Positions 1 through 12,800 of a DNA stretch of 64,000 bases are shown in pieces. A program made the translations under genes and the position numbers. The stretch lies in assembly GCA_037576195.1 (NCBI GenBank), contig CM075102.1, positions 22,936,745 through 23,000,744 on the forward strand, written 5' to 3'. Under the pieces are notes generated by a model, which saw only the letters and a program-made list of their open reading frames with translations, made no database searches and had not been told where the DNA came from. Source of the DNA: Phytoseiulus persimilis. Lineage: Eukaryota; Arthropoda; Arachnida; Mesostigmata; Phytoseiidae. Every line of letters starts with the position of its first letter. Within the stretch, counting starts at the first letter, position 1.

Positions 1-1719
1 ATTAGCGGTCCCGGAGAGACCAGCTGCTCTGAGCTCCTTCTGCGGGGTCGGCGGTGTGTACGGAAGCGATATCCTCTGGGAGTTGTCGTCGACGACGCCG
101 AGGACGCTTGCAGCGGAGAAAAAGCGGCAGCTGCGGCCGCACCACCAGCTAACAACGATTCCGCTCACGTAGCCACTGCTGCGGGAAGAGGAATAGGCGA
201 CACTTCCCCCGACTAGGACTACATCGACTCGTCGACCTCCCTCACCGGCTCTCTCGGAATTCGCTGAATTCCGCCGATCATTCGATTTTTCGTTTGTCTG
301 GAGGGGGAGGAATCGCCGAGCAGTAACGTGGTTGCACAGATCGTGTTCGGGGCGGGACATCCGCGCGGATCGAGGAGGCAGCCCGCGGGGAAGCGAGGGG
401 GACAAACGCAGGAAATTAACCCACGAGTCGAATTCGCGAGTTTGGTGAAGGCCACGGCAGGCCCGAAACGTTCCAACCGGCGGCGCCATCATCAGCACCA
501 GCCGCAGTAGCAGCAGAGGAAGGTAATTAAGGCCTGAACCGTTCCCGGGAGAGCGAATCCGTGCAGTTACGAATGGCGAGACCCCTCGCGCGCCCCGGCT
601 CGGTGTTCTGCGCGAGCCCTGGCTAGCCCCCAGCTTCGCGTGTCGTAGTGTGCGAAAGCCAGGTTCGCTTCTCCGCGAACCCTCCTGTACCTCCCCGGGC
701 CGAGGAGTGCCATCAAGCCGCCCGGGAGCGACACGAAATTCCGTGATCGTAGGACAAGCGAGCCTTGAGCGCGATTTCTGAGGATTTGCGCGCACGTACG
801 GAAGAACACAGAAGGAGCAGATGGCTGTTGGGATCGGGTTGAACCATGACGAAAAAGCAGGAACGGGAATACCCGCTTTCAGCAAAGCCCATCTGATACG
901 CACTGGGAGTAGAGGCGAAAGAAAAAAGGAGCTACGTGAATTCTTCACCATCGTCGCTCTCGTTCCCTCTCGCACGCACATTATCTCCGGTCTCAGCTCA
1001 AGCTCGACACTCCCGTTTTCCATTCGTGTGACCTTGTGTGACGCACCCGGAGTAGCGGAACTTTTGATTGTGAGGGGGGGGGGATGGGTTTAAAAATAAT
1101 TTCTTCCAAGTGCATAACGATATCTTTAACAGTGCGTCCAATGCGATTCTCGGCTTCGTGAGATCGAGTTCGTGTTCCGTCGATTTTCTTCCGATCACCC
1201 CAGGGCCGGATCGGGTCTTTAGAAACACTGCTCTCAAGTACAAAATCCCGGAGTCGGACATTCGATGTTTGTTGCCCATCCGTGTGATTCCGTCAGCGAA
1301 GTTTCCCTCGGCAGGGAGCTCCAACAAATCCTTTGGGTCTCCTCGCACATTTTTGGATTCGTCGAGGCCGCGGGCCCCAACTGTGAACACCGAATCGTGC
1401 AGCTTATCGGCGTTGTAGCATCCGGAGTGGGCGAATATTCAGGCGTTTATTATTTTTCCGTGCAGTCCCGCAGCAGCGGGAATCCCAGCAACGAGATACG
1501 AAAAGCAATTTCCTCCGCGAGCGGAATTCAATCATTTTGGTTTGGCTAATTATCGGTCGCGGACCGCCTCCGCGTTTGCTTCACCTCAGCTCATTCCGGT
1601 GCTGCCGAGTCCACGAACGTGCGCCTACCTAGAACCTCTGGAGGAAACGAAACCAGTTATCGTTCTACTCAGTGTCTGTGAGTTTGTCCACCAACTGCTC
1701 ACGACAATTCCTCTTCCAG
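1..1719. other. No gene recognised; probable aquaporin intron
   Basis: The first coding exon on the plus strand starts at 1720 and belongs to an aquaporin whose earlier exons are not in the window, so this stretch is most simply its upstream intron. The first 540 bases are GC-rich and contain several CpGs, which could mark an unrelated 5' untranslated exon or promoter. I found no coding frame with splice support. A run of nine Gs lies near 1075. Confidence 0.4.
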
Positions 1720-3787
1720 TTCTCGTACACGGGGATCGGCCTGAACCCAGCCCGCGCTTTAGGACCGGCGATTCTGACACACGAATGGGACAATCATTGG
1801 GTGAGTTCTTTATTCTGAGTTTTCATAAACGCTCAAACCCTGGGCTCGCGTAGGAATGGCCTCCTCTCACTTCGTGGCTGAAAATTGTACTCGATCGAGT
1901 CTCTCAACGACTCGACGTAGAATCTCGGCGGCTCACGATTGTCTAGGATGGGAAACAGTCGCAGAGGTGTTGCGGAAATAAATGGAACGGAGTCAAGGTA
2001 AACCTCGATCGCCGGCCCTGTATCTCCCGTCCTAAGATCTCCGGCTGCCGTGACAGAAACCTCCCGTCTTGGAGCAGCTCCCGACCCATTCTGTGATTTC
2101 GTGCATTTTGATCGATTTTCTTCCTCCGAGAGAAAAACTGGATTCCATTGCTCCTCACTCCATATCTGCAGACGACTTTGAGTTCCCGTCCAGGCTCGGT
2201 TTCCCCGGCGCGGCGCAGCGAGCGGTGCTTCGGATTCATCTGGTCCCTGTTTCCCTTACCCGCTCAGACACACCAACAGATTGTTGTGTGCATACCGTGC
2301 AAGGCCACAAAACCCGGAGATTAAACAGAGCTCCCATGGGCAGTAACGACGCAGTGTCCACATATCGTTCGTTGAGATAACAGCTGGTCATTTCAGTTTA
2401 AGCATCCGGTCTCGCCGGCGGCTCGACCGATCCTAGCTTCCCCGGTTAGACCTCCCGTCGCAAACCCACGGCGCGGTCCGCCAGACTCGAGCCGCCCGCA
2501 GTCTGCTGCAGCCCGAGATGACCGTCGGTCGCTCCGTTGGTTGGCTATAATGTCCCGCTGACTCACAAACAGAACCCTGCGGGAACTCGTTCTTCTCCCT
2601 CGGGTTCCTCCTTGTCGGGCGAAATGACAAAGCGCGATGGCGTCGCTCCTCCAAGGAGGATCTTTGCATTGCAGCAGACGCTCTGCTTGTTAGCTCGGTT
2701 CCTGCCCCGCCGGGTGCGGGGCTCTATCGTTCTCCGTGTTGCGATTCGGGAATGGCATTTGTGCGGAAGGGCCGGAGACTCCATTCATGGGATACGACGG
2801 GCTCTGCGATTGGTCGACTTTCCCATTCAAAGCGTCATTCCCGGGTCTGGCATGTCCTCACGAGCGATGCACAGTGCGCTTTGCTTTGAATGTGCGGCCT
2901 TCATTCGTTCCCTATCAAATAATGTCTCTAATTGCGGGGGAGCGAGCTGGGACTTCAAGAGGAGTAGGGGAAGTCGGGGCCAATTACCATAGCCCTTCCT
3001 CCCCGCGGGAAGGACGAGTGCCAAGAGTGTCCCTCCAAATCCCGGATCGTTGTGCAATTAGCCGCGTCCTGATCACCGTGAGCAGCCTCATAAGCAAAAT
3101 GGCTTGTAATGTTGAGCCTGTTAGTCATATCGATCCGGCTCTACTCAGAGGATGATCTTTTCACCGAGGCCGACGGGCGAAAAGCGAAAACTTCCCTCCG
3201 ACGCTGGAGGAGAACGCGTGTGGATTTCTGAGCGTTTCGACATGCTTCAGAAGCGCTGCACTAGATTTCAAACCCTTCGATCGGTCTCAGCAGATTTCAG
3301 ATTCGTCTCTGTGAGCATCCGTCGCAAGCTTAGTCTCTCATGAGATCTGAACAGAACGGTCAGACATATTTCAAGTCGCCCACCTCGGAAGTTTTTGCCG
3401 TCTTCAATGATCACGCGCGACGCCACATGATCGCGACGGTTGGGGAGCCGCAGTCTCTGTCCTCTCAGTGCCCGGAAGTCTTGATTGCATTCCAAAGTAC
3501 CGAATGAGCTCATGGGAAAAAATTTTCCTTCTAACCTCGCGAGACATTACGGGGAAAATGCGTAACGAGAAATCACGTTGCAGGTGTACTGGGTCGGACC
3601 GCTGCTCGGTGGCCTCATCGGGGGCTTCACATACGATTACGCAAGATCATCTCGTAAAGATGTGCAGGAACGCGCTGAGAAGAACCACAGGAAAGCAATC
3701 GCGGAGTCGTTGAAACGAGACTTCAGCGCCTTCTCCGGCGAGACCGAGCTCACGAACTCCATGAATACGAATGATTGTCGAGTGTGA
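1720..3787 (+). CDS. Aquaporin, last two coding exons (partial)
   Basis: This is the 3' end of a six-helix water channel of the plasma membrane. Exon 1720-1800 (phase 0 at both ends) reads FSYTGIGLNPARALGPAIL and onward to DNHW. It carries the second Asn-Pro-Ala box followed by the selectivity-filter Arg. Exon 3584-3787 continues VYWVGPLLGGLIGGFTYDY, the sixth helix, then a charged cytoplasmic tail and stop TGA. The junction reads HW-VYWVGP, which is invariant in the AQP1/AQP4/big-brain group. Acceptors cttccag and gttgcag and donor GTGAGT are canonical, with an intron of 1783 bp. The residue just after YTG, Cys189 in human AQP1 (the mercury-sensitive site), is Ile here. The first NPA box and four or more helices lie upstream of the window, so water versus glycerol selectivity cannot be decided. 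Confidence 0.9.
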
Positions 3788-4820
3788 CCGTTGTCGATGA
3801 TTGTAACTCTCTCCGACGATTCGACATAATCAAAGTTTTCAGAACATACATGTAGAAACGACTGGAAATGTGGAGACGGAATCTCCGATCGAGGACGCGG
3901 TCAGAGCTTCTGCACGGCCTTTGCGTAGAAAAACGTTTCGCAATAATAATCGTGGACAGGACTCCAACTCTTCGGGTCCAATCTCGAATTCGACGTATAC
4001 GTATAAAATACTTCCCGGACGCGGATATCATGACTGCCTGGACGTATCCTCCTACAGCTCCCGCTGTTGTTTGTACATAAATGGACGACTGCGGCGTTAA
4101 AACCCCGCTCCGTGGTCTTGTTTGCCCCACTAGTTCAGAACCATAGGAGAGACACGATGATTTTTTCGATGACAGTTTTCGGTGCTCATCATGCAGATAG
4201 TGTTGAGATTGGTTGAACGAGCAATCATCGATCCTATTGTAGCGCGTCGCGAAGAGATCCCGTAGGACGATTGGATATTTTTGCCTTGCCTCTACCGGAA
4301 GTTGCCCTGGCACTCTGTTCATGTGGAGCTATGTAAATGAAATGAACTATTCGGAGAAGGATTTCCAACATGTGAGTCAGGTCTTGTTTTTTCCAACTAG
4401 GCAATGTTGAGAGAATTTCCGCCGCAGAAAAAAATATTCGCCTACGCCGAAATCTATGCAATGGTGGCCGCGTGTCGTTCTAGATCCAGCATTGAATAAC
4501 TGCGCTCTTCCATCATCAAGTGTTTTGTCTTGTAATCAATCAGAGTTCATTCTCACGAGCAGAAGCGCTCGAATTACACTACAGCTCACAATCCGATCTG
4601 CAGACAGTTCAGTGATCGTCCGCCCCTCCCTCCCCCTTCAGATTCTTGACATCTGGGCATCTTCGAAGCTTGACTGAGTGTACCGACTTTCTTCTGGGCC
4701 CTTTCTATTCTTGTTCCGATTCCACGAGAGGAGAATGACAGGACTGAGAGTGCTGTAACAGAACTGCTGTTCAATGAAGTCTTCGCGGCAACGCGGGCCA
4801 CTGACATCAAGTACCTGTTG
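3788..4820 (+). other. Aquaporin 3' UTR and intergenic spacer
   Basis: No coding sequence is supported between the aquaporin stop and the next gene. A Pumilio-type element TGTACATA lies at 4072-4079 within the likely 3' UTR. No exact AATAAA was seen, but CATAAA (4076) and TATAAA (near 4004) variants occur. The boundary between 3' UTR and spacer is not visible. Confidence 0.4.
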
Positions 4821-4822
4821 TG

Positions 4823-4836
4823 CCGCTAGGGGGCGC
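4823..4836 (+). promoter_or_regulatory. CTCF-like insulator motif
   Basis: The sequence CCGCTAGGGGGCGC matches the core CTCF consensus (CC-R-C/G-YAG-R-K-GGC-R-C/G) at essentially every position. It lies between the aquaporin 3' end and the MARVEL gene start, about 230 bp upstream of that ATG. The CTCF zinc-finger array and its motif are conserved from insects to vertebrates. Occupancy here is inference. Confidence 0.5.
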
Positions 4837-5064
4837 GATCTGTCGCCTGTTTGATGGACATATTTAGTCAAGACTGAAAGGAGAATCCAGCGGCGAGTGA
4901 AGTCAACGACGCAGCGAATACTAGTGAAGTCGAATGAAATCCAACGGAGAAACAGATGCACAAGTGCGCGGTTACCAAGATCTAGTCGTGTTGTTGTTGC
5001 CACCGGTTAAGACGGACTGAAGTGGAAAAGTTGCCCTAAACTTCTAAAGTGCGCGAACAGAACC

Positions 5065-8000
5065 ATGGAACGTCACTATCATCAGCCGTTCCAACCCGCG
5101 TATCCACCCAGCAGCACACAGTATGACAGAGGCTTCCCAGACCGAGTGCACGAACGCACTTACGAACAGCCTCAAGCGAGCCCGTTCAGGCCAGACCCTT
5201 CTTTCAGAGCTGAGCCCACATATTCTAGTAGAGAGCCTTCCTTCGGCACACGAGAGCCGTCGTATGGAGGTCGGGAGCCTTCGTACGCGACTCGGGAGCC
5301 GTCCTATAACTCGAGCCAGGAACCGGCGTACGGTCGACCTCATGAGGACTCGTACCGGCCTCCGAGAGACGGTAGTTACAATCCCTACGAACAACCACAG
5401 CCGTCGCCGTCGCAGGGACCTCCATTGGACTATAGAACACAAGTGAATACCTCGCGTTCTGGGAGATTGACTACAACGTTCAAAGCGGAGCCGATTCCTA
5501 TCGGGGAAGGCCTCCGTCTCAATCCGGGCTACTTCAAAACGTGCCCGGGCATCATAAAAATCGTCCAAATAGTAAGTGACTCACTCACTCGTTTTCCACC
5601 ACTCGAACTCCCATTTGAAAGCTGCTGCCACAACATTCAGAATTTCAACTTCACTCGTCGGAAGTCATCTGTAAGGAGATGGGCAATCGCTGCTATCTCA
5701 TTAACACGAGCACAATTTTGCCTTGACGAGAGCTTCGACGGCGGGCGCAGGATTTCATCTTTGTCGGGCAACCAGCGCCGTCATTTGTCAAGGACGAGTA
5801 GCAATTATCGCAGCTGAGGGGTCAGAACCACACGAAAAGCGCGGGATGATGTAGTCGAAACTCGTTGCCGACGACTGTGGCGATCAGGGAGCCCGCTCTG
5901 ATGAAGATGTCCATCTTGCGCGCGAGGGGGTCTGCGCGGCGACTGGAATCAAAATGAGCAGTCAGAAACCTCCCGCAGGAATCGTCGAAAAACCGAAATC
6001 ATGCTTCGGATTTTGTCGCGGCGCACGGATACGGAACGGGTACAGGAGCCTTCGCGCGTCGCCGCGGATTCGACGATTCCGCATTTCGTCCAGACGACAG
6101 GAACCAACGGCGGTTGATCACCACCACGGCTACGGACGGAACAGCATCGATTCGGTTTTGCGTTTCGCTTGTTTGCCTGTCAGTTTCCGTTGTGGAGATT
6201 CGGTCATCATTGCTGCTTATTCGAAGGCATCCACTTAATTTTGCTTCATCTCAACTCACATTGAGTTGAGCCGTCGGAATTCCCACATCTCTGGCTCGAC
6301 TCGTTCTCTTTGTTTTCCGGCTGAACCTCTCAGCCAGCTCTCAGAAGTGTCCCGGGATCACCTTTCGGTATTGCTTCAGTAACACTCCCTATCGCCTCGC
6401 GAATCCCATTGCGGGCGGTGGGCTTGGGTCTTAAGATGGTTCAGATTTAATTCTGATACAAATTAAATCCTCTTTTTACCACATAATTGGTTCGTTCTCT
6501 TAGGGTCAGAAGGAGTCCTCTCCTGGAATATTGTGCGGGAGAGATCGATGGTAATTGATTCTTGAGGAAAACAACAATCAAACCAGAAGAAAAAACGTTT
6601 AACGGAGCTCCCACAACGTCTCGATCGACTACCGTTGCAAGAACCCGTGCAAAAAAGAGCCGCCGCCAAGCCGCCGACAACGCTCGCTAAGAACGACAAG
6701 CGTATCAAGGTCCTCGATTGTTCTTCTGTAAACGGATTTTCTCGCTGAGCGACAGCAAGCTCCGTTGGTTCGGATCATGCACGATGCGGCCCGGCTCGGA
6801 TATGCGTGTGGATAAGGCGACTGCATTCACCAACTTCCAAATACTGTGGAGTCGATCGCCGAATCATTGCGCCACTCCCCGTTCCTTTCAATGTTTCCAT
6901 CCTGCGCGGCGCGGCCCAAGTTTCTCCTCGATTGCAAACAGTTTCGAGCTCTTCTCAGAAACTAGATTGCTGATCGTCCTCATTTCTGTAGGTTGCAACA
7001 GAAATTGGACGACTCGAGCGAGTCTTACACCGCCGCCGAGTCCGATGGTCCGGCAAGGTAGCCCTGAGAGTCGGGTGTCCGCGGCAGTGAATGCGACATC
7101 AAACTATCAGGAAATAAGCCCAGTGCGAGCAACAGCAGCTGGACTGAAGCATTCCATTGGAGCAAGCGGTGACGGCGCGTGGAGTGCTGCTTCCAAGAAT
7201 CTGGAAATTCGTGTAGGCCCAACGAAGGCTGGCGACGCCCACAGAGGCAGAAGAATATCTTCACCGTCACTCATGGAACATCCCGCGCAACGCTTATTCC
7301 ACGTCCGCTACAGAATATGCGTGTTCTGTCGATTGAACGAAAACCGTGATACAGAACGGACGACGGATCTCGTGACCTCGGAGTATGGCTCTCCGATCAT
7401 CGGGAACCCCATTGGATCCGGTACCGGACCACTGACCCTATGAGCTCACTTGGGAAAGTGATTCAATCCAGCCTGAGTCACTGATGGGAGAGTTCAGCCC
7501 GGTAACTTCGAGACTCGGCAGAAATCTCGATGAACGATGCAATTTCTCTCAGACTCCGGAAGGTCCGCTGCAGTGAGAACGAGGCAATCGAAGGCTCACG
7601 TAGTCCAGACTTATAAGGTCTCCAGAGGACTTTCCTCCACTCGTTTTGACACACGCATCGGAGATATGGGAGTTATCGCAACTTGATATCGCCTTCAGCA
7701 GGCCGACAGATTTGGTTTTGAGCAACCCGCTTTCGGATAGGCTTTTCTGCCACGAATGGAGGGATGTTCCCAACGTTACAAACGTGATAAAAGTCTGCTG
7801 CAGTAACGAACTCCCACTTCTCCGGAAGTCGGTTCAAGGCCCTTATGAATGCTGAGAGTACACAGAAGGACACGCACACGTGCGATAGCGGCGACCGGAA
7901 TACTTCGGAAGCAAACGATAGAGTATACGACAACGGAAACATGTCGGGAAGCAGACTCCCATGCAGCTGCAACCCGAAACGACGCAATAATTCCTCTCAT

Positions 8001-9478
8001 CAGGTTCATTCTAGCTGACTGTATTGACAGGGAAGCAAAGAAGGTTTATTTCCCGAGATTCAGAGACGAGGAGGCATTTCGATGAGTTCCGTATACAACT
8101 TCAGCACAGGTCCAGATTCCTCCAACTCAAAGCACATGGAATGTTCTCTGAGTGAAGCATACAACTCAGAACGGACGGATTTCCAGCGCCGTTGAAACAT
8201 TCAGAATAGAGCCGGCGTGATGGTGCTCCATCTTCGGTGAAGTAAAACTTCGAACTATGCTGCCAAGGACTCACACGCTCGGAATGATTCCAGATCCTAG
8301 GGATGGTGTGTCTGGGATTTTCAACACCTGCTCTGACGGGCTGCGCGAGGTTCTTCTTGTTCGTTACGGCCACATGCTACATCCTGACGGTGCTCCTGTG
8401 CATCATCATAATTCTTGGCGTGGACCGCGCTCTGTACCAGATTCCGTGGATGACAGGGGTATGTATGTCGAGCCGGAGAAGATTGAAAGTGTTTTCGAAA
8501 ATCTATCGACGGCTTTGTCCCATCTCTGAACCCCGCACCTGCGATTCGGAACCGCGAGGTCCGGGACTCGCAACCTTAGCAGAGAAGAAAATCGACCTCA
8601 TCACAGGACATGGCGATTTCCGAATGATTCGGACGCTGGGATCGCTCGCTGGAATAGAGGATTTTTTGTTCTTCCATCAGACGGCGTTCATTCCTTCGAT
8701 CTGGATGCCATCTTGTTAACGGCCAGAAGCCCCCTCGATTAAGCACTCGATGGTTTCCGTTCGTTGCAGGAGCTCGTTTACACGGCCGTAGCTGCCGTCT
8801 GTTTCTCGTTGGCATCGCTGATTCTTCTCGCTGACATTGCCTCCTACGATTGGCCGGGCAGCGATTATCGTGCGATTCGTGATCAGTACATCGGCGCTGG
8901 GGTAAGTGAGACGGTTGATCGTGGAGAGCTCCTCTGACAGAGAAAGGGACGGTGAAAACGGTGCGCCGCGAATTGCTGCAACGAGTGCAGTGGAGGACCC
9001 GCGGAGCTCGATCGCGGGAATGCCGGCTCTCAGTTGGGTTGCGAGCCGTTTGGGTTCGCGAGTCGAACGCAAAAAATTGCATTCATGGCTTGATTGCGGC
9101 TGATTGCCCCAAACCTCGGCGCGCGTCTGAGGCGAACGTCAGGAGGAAGAAAATGTTGATTGGGATGCCAGATGCAAAGAAAGGAGCGTTGAATGGCACG
9201 CAGCGCTCTCTTCTGCACACCGCGCGGAGCTGATCGCGATCAATAGATGGAGAGAAAAGGTCACCGATGCCTCGAAAATGATAACGAACGCGAATGCTTG
9301 GTTTTAGAGCAAGTGCTTCAACGTTACCCAGATAAATATCCTAAGGTGGAACTCCTCTGCATTCCAGATATTTGGGATCATGCAGGCGATAGCTTATGGA
9401 TGTGGGATGTTCTTCCTGTTCATCGATTGGAAAGCTACAAGGCCAGTGCCGCCCCCTCGAACCGTGACCACGAACTGA
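5065..9478 (+). CDS. MARVEL-domain four-transmembrane protein
   Basis: Exons 5065-5571, 8294-8458, 8770-8901 and 9368-9478 join in phase 0 throughout to give 304 residues. All donors start GTAAGT or GTATGT and all acceptors end CAG. Residues 1-150 are a polar cytoplasmic tail rich in Pro, Tyr, Ser and Arg, with tandem REPSY/REPSF-type units around residues 52-80. Four hydrophobic segments follow: about 160-183, 187-213, 227-247 and 269-288, the last ending in IDW and a short Pro-rich tail. Each exon boundary falls beside a helix. This is the MARVEL layout of CKLF-like/plasmolipin/myelin-type proteins, which work in vesicle and junction membranes. I cannot assign the subfamily. The ATG sits in AACCATGG and is the first of the frame. 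The 2.7 kb first intron could hold a regulatory element or an alternative exon. Confidence 0.8.
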
Positions 9479-9765
9479 ACCGAGTCCTGAAGCCGTGCTC
9501 TGGAAACACCTTTCGACGGATTCCAAGCCTTACGAGCGAACTACTCAGAATATGTTCTTCTAGCAGAGAGAGCATTCCGTTGCAGGAAACGGTACTTGGA
9601 ATATCTCGTCTGCTGATCGTCGTCACGTGGGTGTCGCGGCTCGCTGCGATAGGCACGTATTGCAATGAGAAGTCTGATTGCATGTTGAGGATTAACCCTG
9701 TGTGAAGCGTTCGTACAGCTTCAGGGCTCCGACGTCCAGTGTTATGGGAAGAGCAAGACTTTTGC

Positions 9766-9771
9766 AATAAA
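9766..9771 (+). terminator. Polyadenylation signal of the MARVEL gene
   Basis: AATAAA lies 288 bases after the stop codon. A second AATAAA follows at 9825-9830 and could give an alternative 3' end. Confidence 0.6.
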
Positions 9772-9830
9772 ACTCCACCTGTGATTCGTGAAAGCCATAA
9801 AAGCAATGAGATCGTTACTCCTCCAATAAA

Positions 9831-12800
9831 GATCGCAAAAACATAAAGTTCAATCGCCGGTAGTGAAGATCAGCCGGTTATTCCGACGAGCTCCACTCTG
9901 AGCCTTGCGCTGGCGCGCCCCATGATGGCTCGAGGCGGTAAGCTCTGCCCAAGACAGACCCACCTCCGATTCACACCAGCAGCTCCCCTGTTGTTGAGCT
10001 GCACGCTACTGAACTGACGCGTGCTCATGGAGCGCGCTCACATCTCGGCCGGGAAGCACGTCGAGCGAGAAACTGGGCTTAAAGTTTCCGACTCCCAGAG
10101 AATCTCCTTCATGTTGACCAGATTCCGCTCAGAAGCAACATTGCACTCAGCAGTGCTCTCTGAGCTTGACCTGTGGGGTCTTTGATCGATCCGGGCCAGG
10201 AATAGCGGTGGCAGTAAAAATATTGTTCAGGCGAATCTCGATCCTAATGTGTGCAATACAAGATCGGAAGGAAAGGAAGGAGGCAAGCAGCCAGGCAGAC
10301 TGGGAAGGTGTTATCAATGTCATGTAGACGCAAGGAAGAGATGGCTGAGTCCTGTAATCCTCGTCAGGATTACCTTCAGCAAGCTCCGTCGGGGCTAATT
10401 TTCTGACGCCATACGACATACATCCCCTCGCCACGTTCTCGACCACCTGTCTGTACCCTCCTCACGGTGAGTATCGTCATTTCCCGCTGTTCCGGATGGA
10501 TCCCTTCACGAGAAAGCAAAGGGTATACTCTCAACTAATGACGGGCGGGCTGGTGAACACGCTCGATCGGTTACGGAACTTTCGAATATGAGTTCGTCCA
10601 TCATCCGGGGATCTCGCGAGGGCTGGTGAATATTGATATCGAGCTTGGTGGCAAGTTTCTGTGGTGCTTCGAAAGTTTTTCCCCTGCTCTGTTGGTAAGC
10701 ACATGAGAATGCAGCGTCGTTTGGTGCTGAGGATTCACTGTCAAGGAAGAGGCAAGCTCATCGCTGTGGCCCGGAGAACTTTTCCGCCGATCTGCGTGGA
10801 TAATGCGCCAATCATTTCCGCCCTATATTGAGTAGCACCGGTGTAATATTTTTACAATGAAATTCAGTGTCCATCGGCGAGACGAACAGGTGGGGGAGCG
10901 CCGTTCGGGAACTGATTCTCCATTAGAGCTCCGCGGCCTCGTTGATTGATCCTGTTCCTGATTCGTTGCGTTGCAGATTTCGAATTGAATTTCGCCCTGC
11001 AACGAGAAGAGCCAATGATCTGGAAGAGGCTAATGCTGCAGAGACGCAACTTCGTACACAACACTGCGACCGCGACTTCCGATTGTGCCTCTCCGGGAGA
11101 TCATTCCGAGGATAATGGGGCGTAAGACCCACAACAATGGCTTCAAAGCCTCAGGAGAGCCATTCTCCTTCTTCATAAAGGACGAGAAACTCGTTCTTCC
11201 GTCGCTTGCCTGGTTCCTCCGTCCTCTCGTCCGCCTTTTAGCCATCTCAAGCTTCACGGAGCGGGCTGCCCGTTTGAAGACTTGACAAAAGCATGGCGCC
11301 GTGAACCCGCGTACATTGCGTCCCGGCTCCGCAGTGGTCGTTTTTCATTTTTTGTGAGGCCTTTTGCATCTTCGTCCCTCTTCTCGATCCACAGAGTCGC
11401 CATGATAAACAATATGTTTCAGAAAAAGAAGTGATCAATGCTGACGATATGTGAGAGTCCGACAGTCTCATACGGCACGTAGCACAAAGAGTAAACTTGT
11501 CCTCAGCGCCAGTGTGGGCCACTTGTTCCTCCTCCGTGGAACCCCCGTCATACATCTCCTCGGTCCTCGGTTCTAGAAGAGCGATGGATCTTCCCTCGTC
11601 TCGTGAAAGGTTGGGCCATTCAGTTCTCCCTCTATGATCTCGTTTCCGATGTCACGCGTTTCGTTTGGGCTTCTCTCTCGACTCCGACGCTGAAGGAATT
11701 GAAGGAGCTCAGCATGCGCGGGAAGATGGGGAGGTATGACCTCGGCTCGAGAGCCTTGATCCAGATATGCTTCGGTTCTATTGAAAACCATGGTTTGAGA
11801 CTGGAATAATCTCGGGAGCGCTGTCCAGAGCATGAGAATGTTTCAGGCTCCCCGGACGGAGGCATAGAGATATTCCGGAGATAAGCGTGCGTTTAGTGTC
11901 GAGTCTGGCTTCTCAACCTTCCCGGAAGTTTTGCCAGAGCTCAAAGATGCTCCCTGACTCACTATGCCGTGCTGGTGGCTGAAGTGAAACGACCGAAGAG
12001 AGCGAGTGGGTCAGCCCGGGGGAGAGGTGCAGCGCAGAGGAAGGAGAGTACGGCGCAGAGTATATAGAGCAAATCCTGCTCATAAATCAACCTAATACCC
12101 AGAAGCCCCGAGACGACGACAAGGCTCCTCCACCGAACCAAGCTGTCTTCAAACTCGTCCAAATCGCTGGTTCGCTCCTCGGAAACGAGAGCCCGCGTAA
12201 CAAATAAACAGAGCTCCATTTCGCTCAGCTACAAAACCGGCGAGCCAAATTAGAAACAGAGCTATCGTTCCGCAGGGATTTGCTACTGGATTCGAAGTTT
12301 CCTCGAAAGATCGTAGAAGAATTGCAGCGAGCCTCCTCTCGGGACTTTATTCCTTTCAGCGTCTCTCATGCCAGCCTTCAGCTGGCGAGTTTCCAAGTTC
12401 TCTTTCCAGAGTGGGCGAAGGCAGGCACGGCCCAGCTCGTCCAACTTTTCGTCGTTGTTGTTCGTCATGTTCTCGGTGGAATTCCCCAGCGGCCCTCTGC
12501 CGTGTCGCTTCATCAAAACGAGCTCAACGAAAATTGACTTGAGTAGTCGCCATTCCGCAAGCCAGTGGCGATCGTCGCTCATAACAGATAGATGAACTAG
12601 CACTGCCCGCGGAGCACGGTGATCCCTTGTAGACTCTCCCTCCAGGCTCTTCATAGGTGGAGCGATTTCGTCGGCAGTAATGGTCGATTTGGCTGGCCCC
12701 GCCGTTCGCCGGGTCTTACGACACCGTCGCGTGTCGTTTTCACCAAACCTTTCTCAGGGAAGTAATTCGGGAACAATCGTGGCTGCCTCATTCAACACAG

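Noticed and set aside
219-476. Minus-strand FGPAV string resembling an aquaporin motif
   Set aside because: Wrong strand for the aquaporin, and the true second NPA box is on the plus strand at 1741. Coincidence.
6718-7443. 241-codon plus-strand frame inside the first MARVEL intron
   Set aside because: It lies in an intron fixed by homology on both sides. A small segment near 6.99-7.06 kb has exon-like borders, but in phase 2, incompatible with the phase-0 flanking exons.
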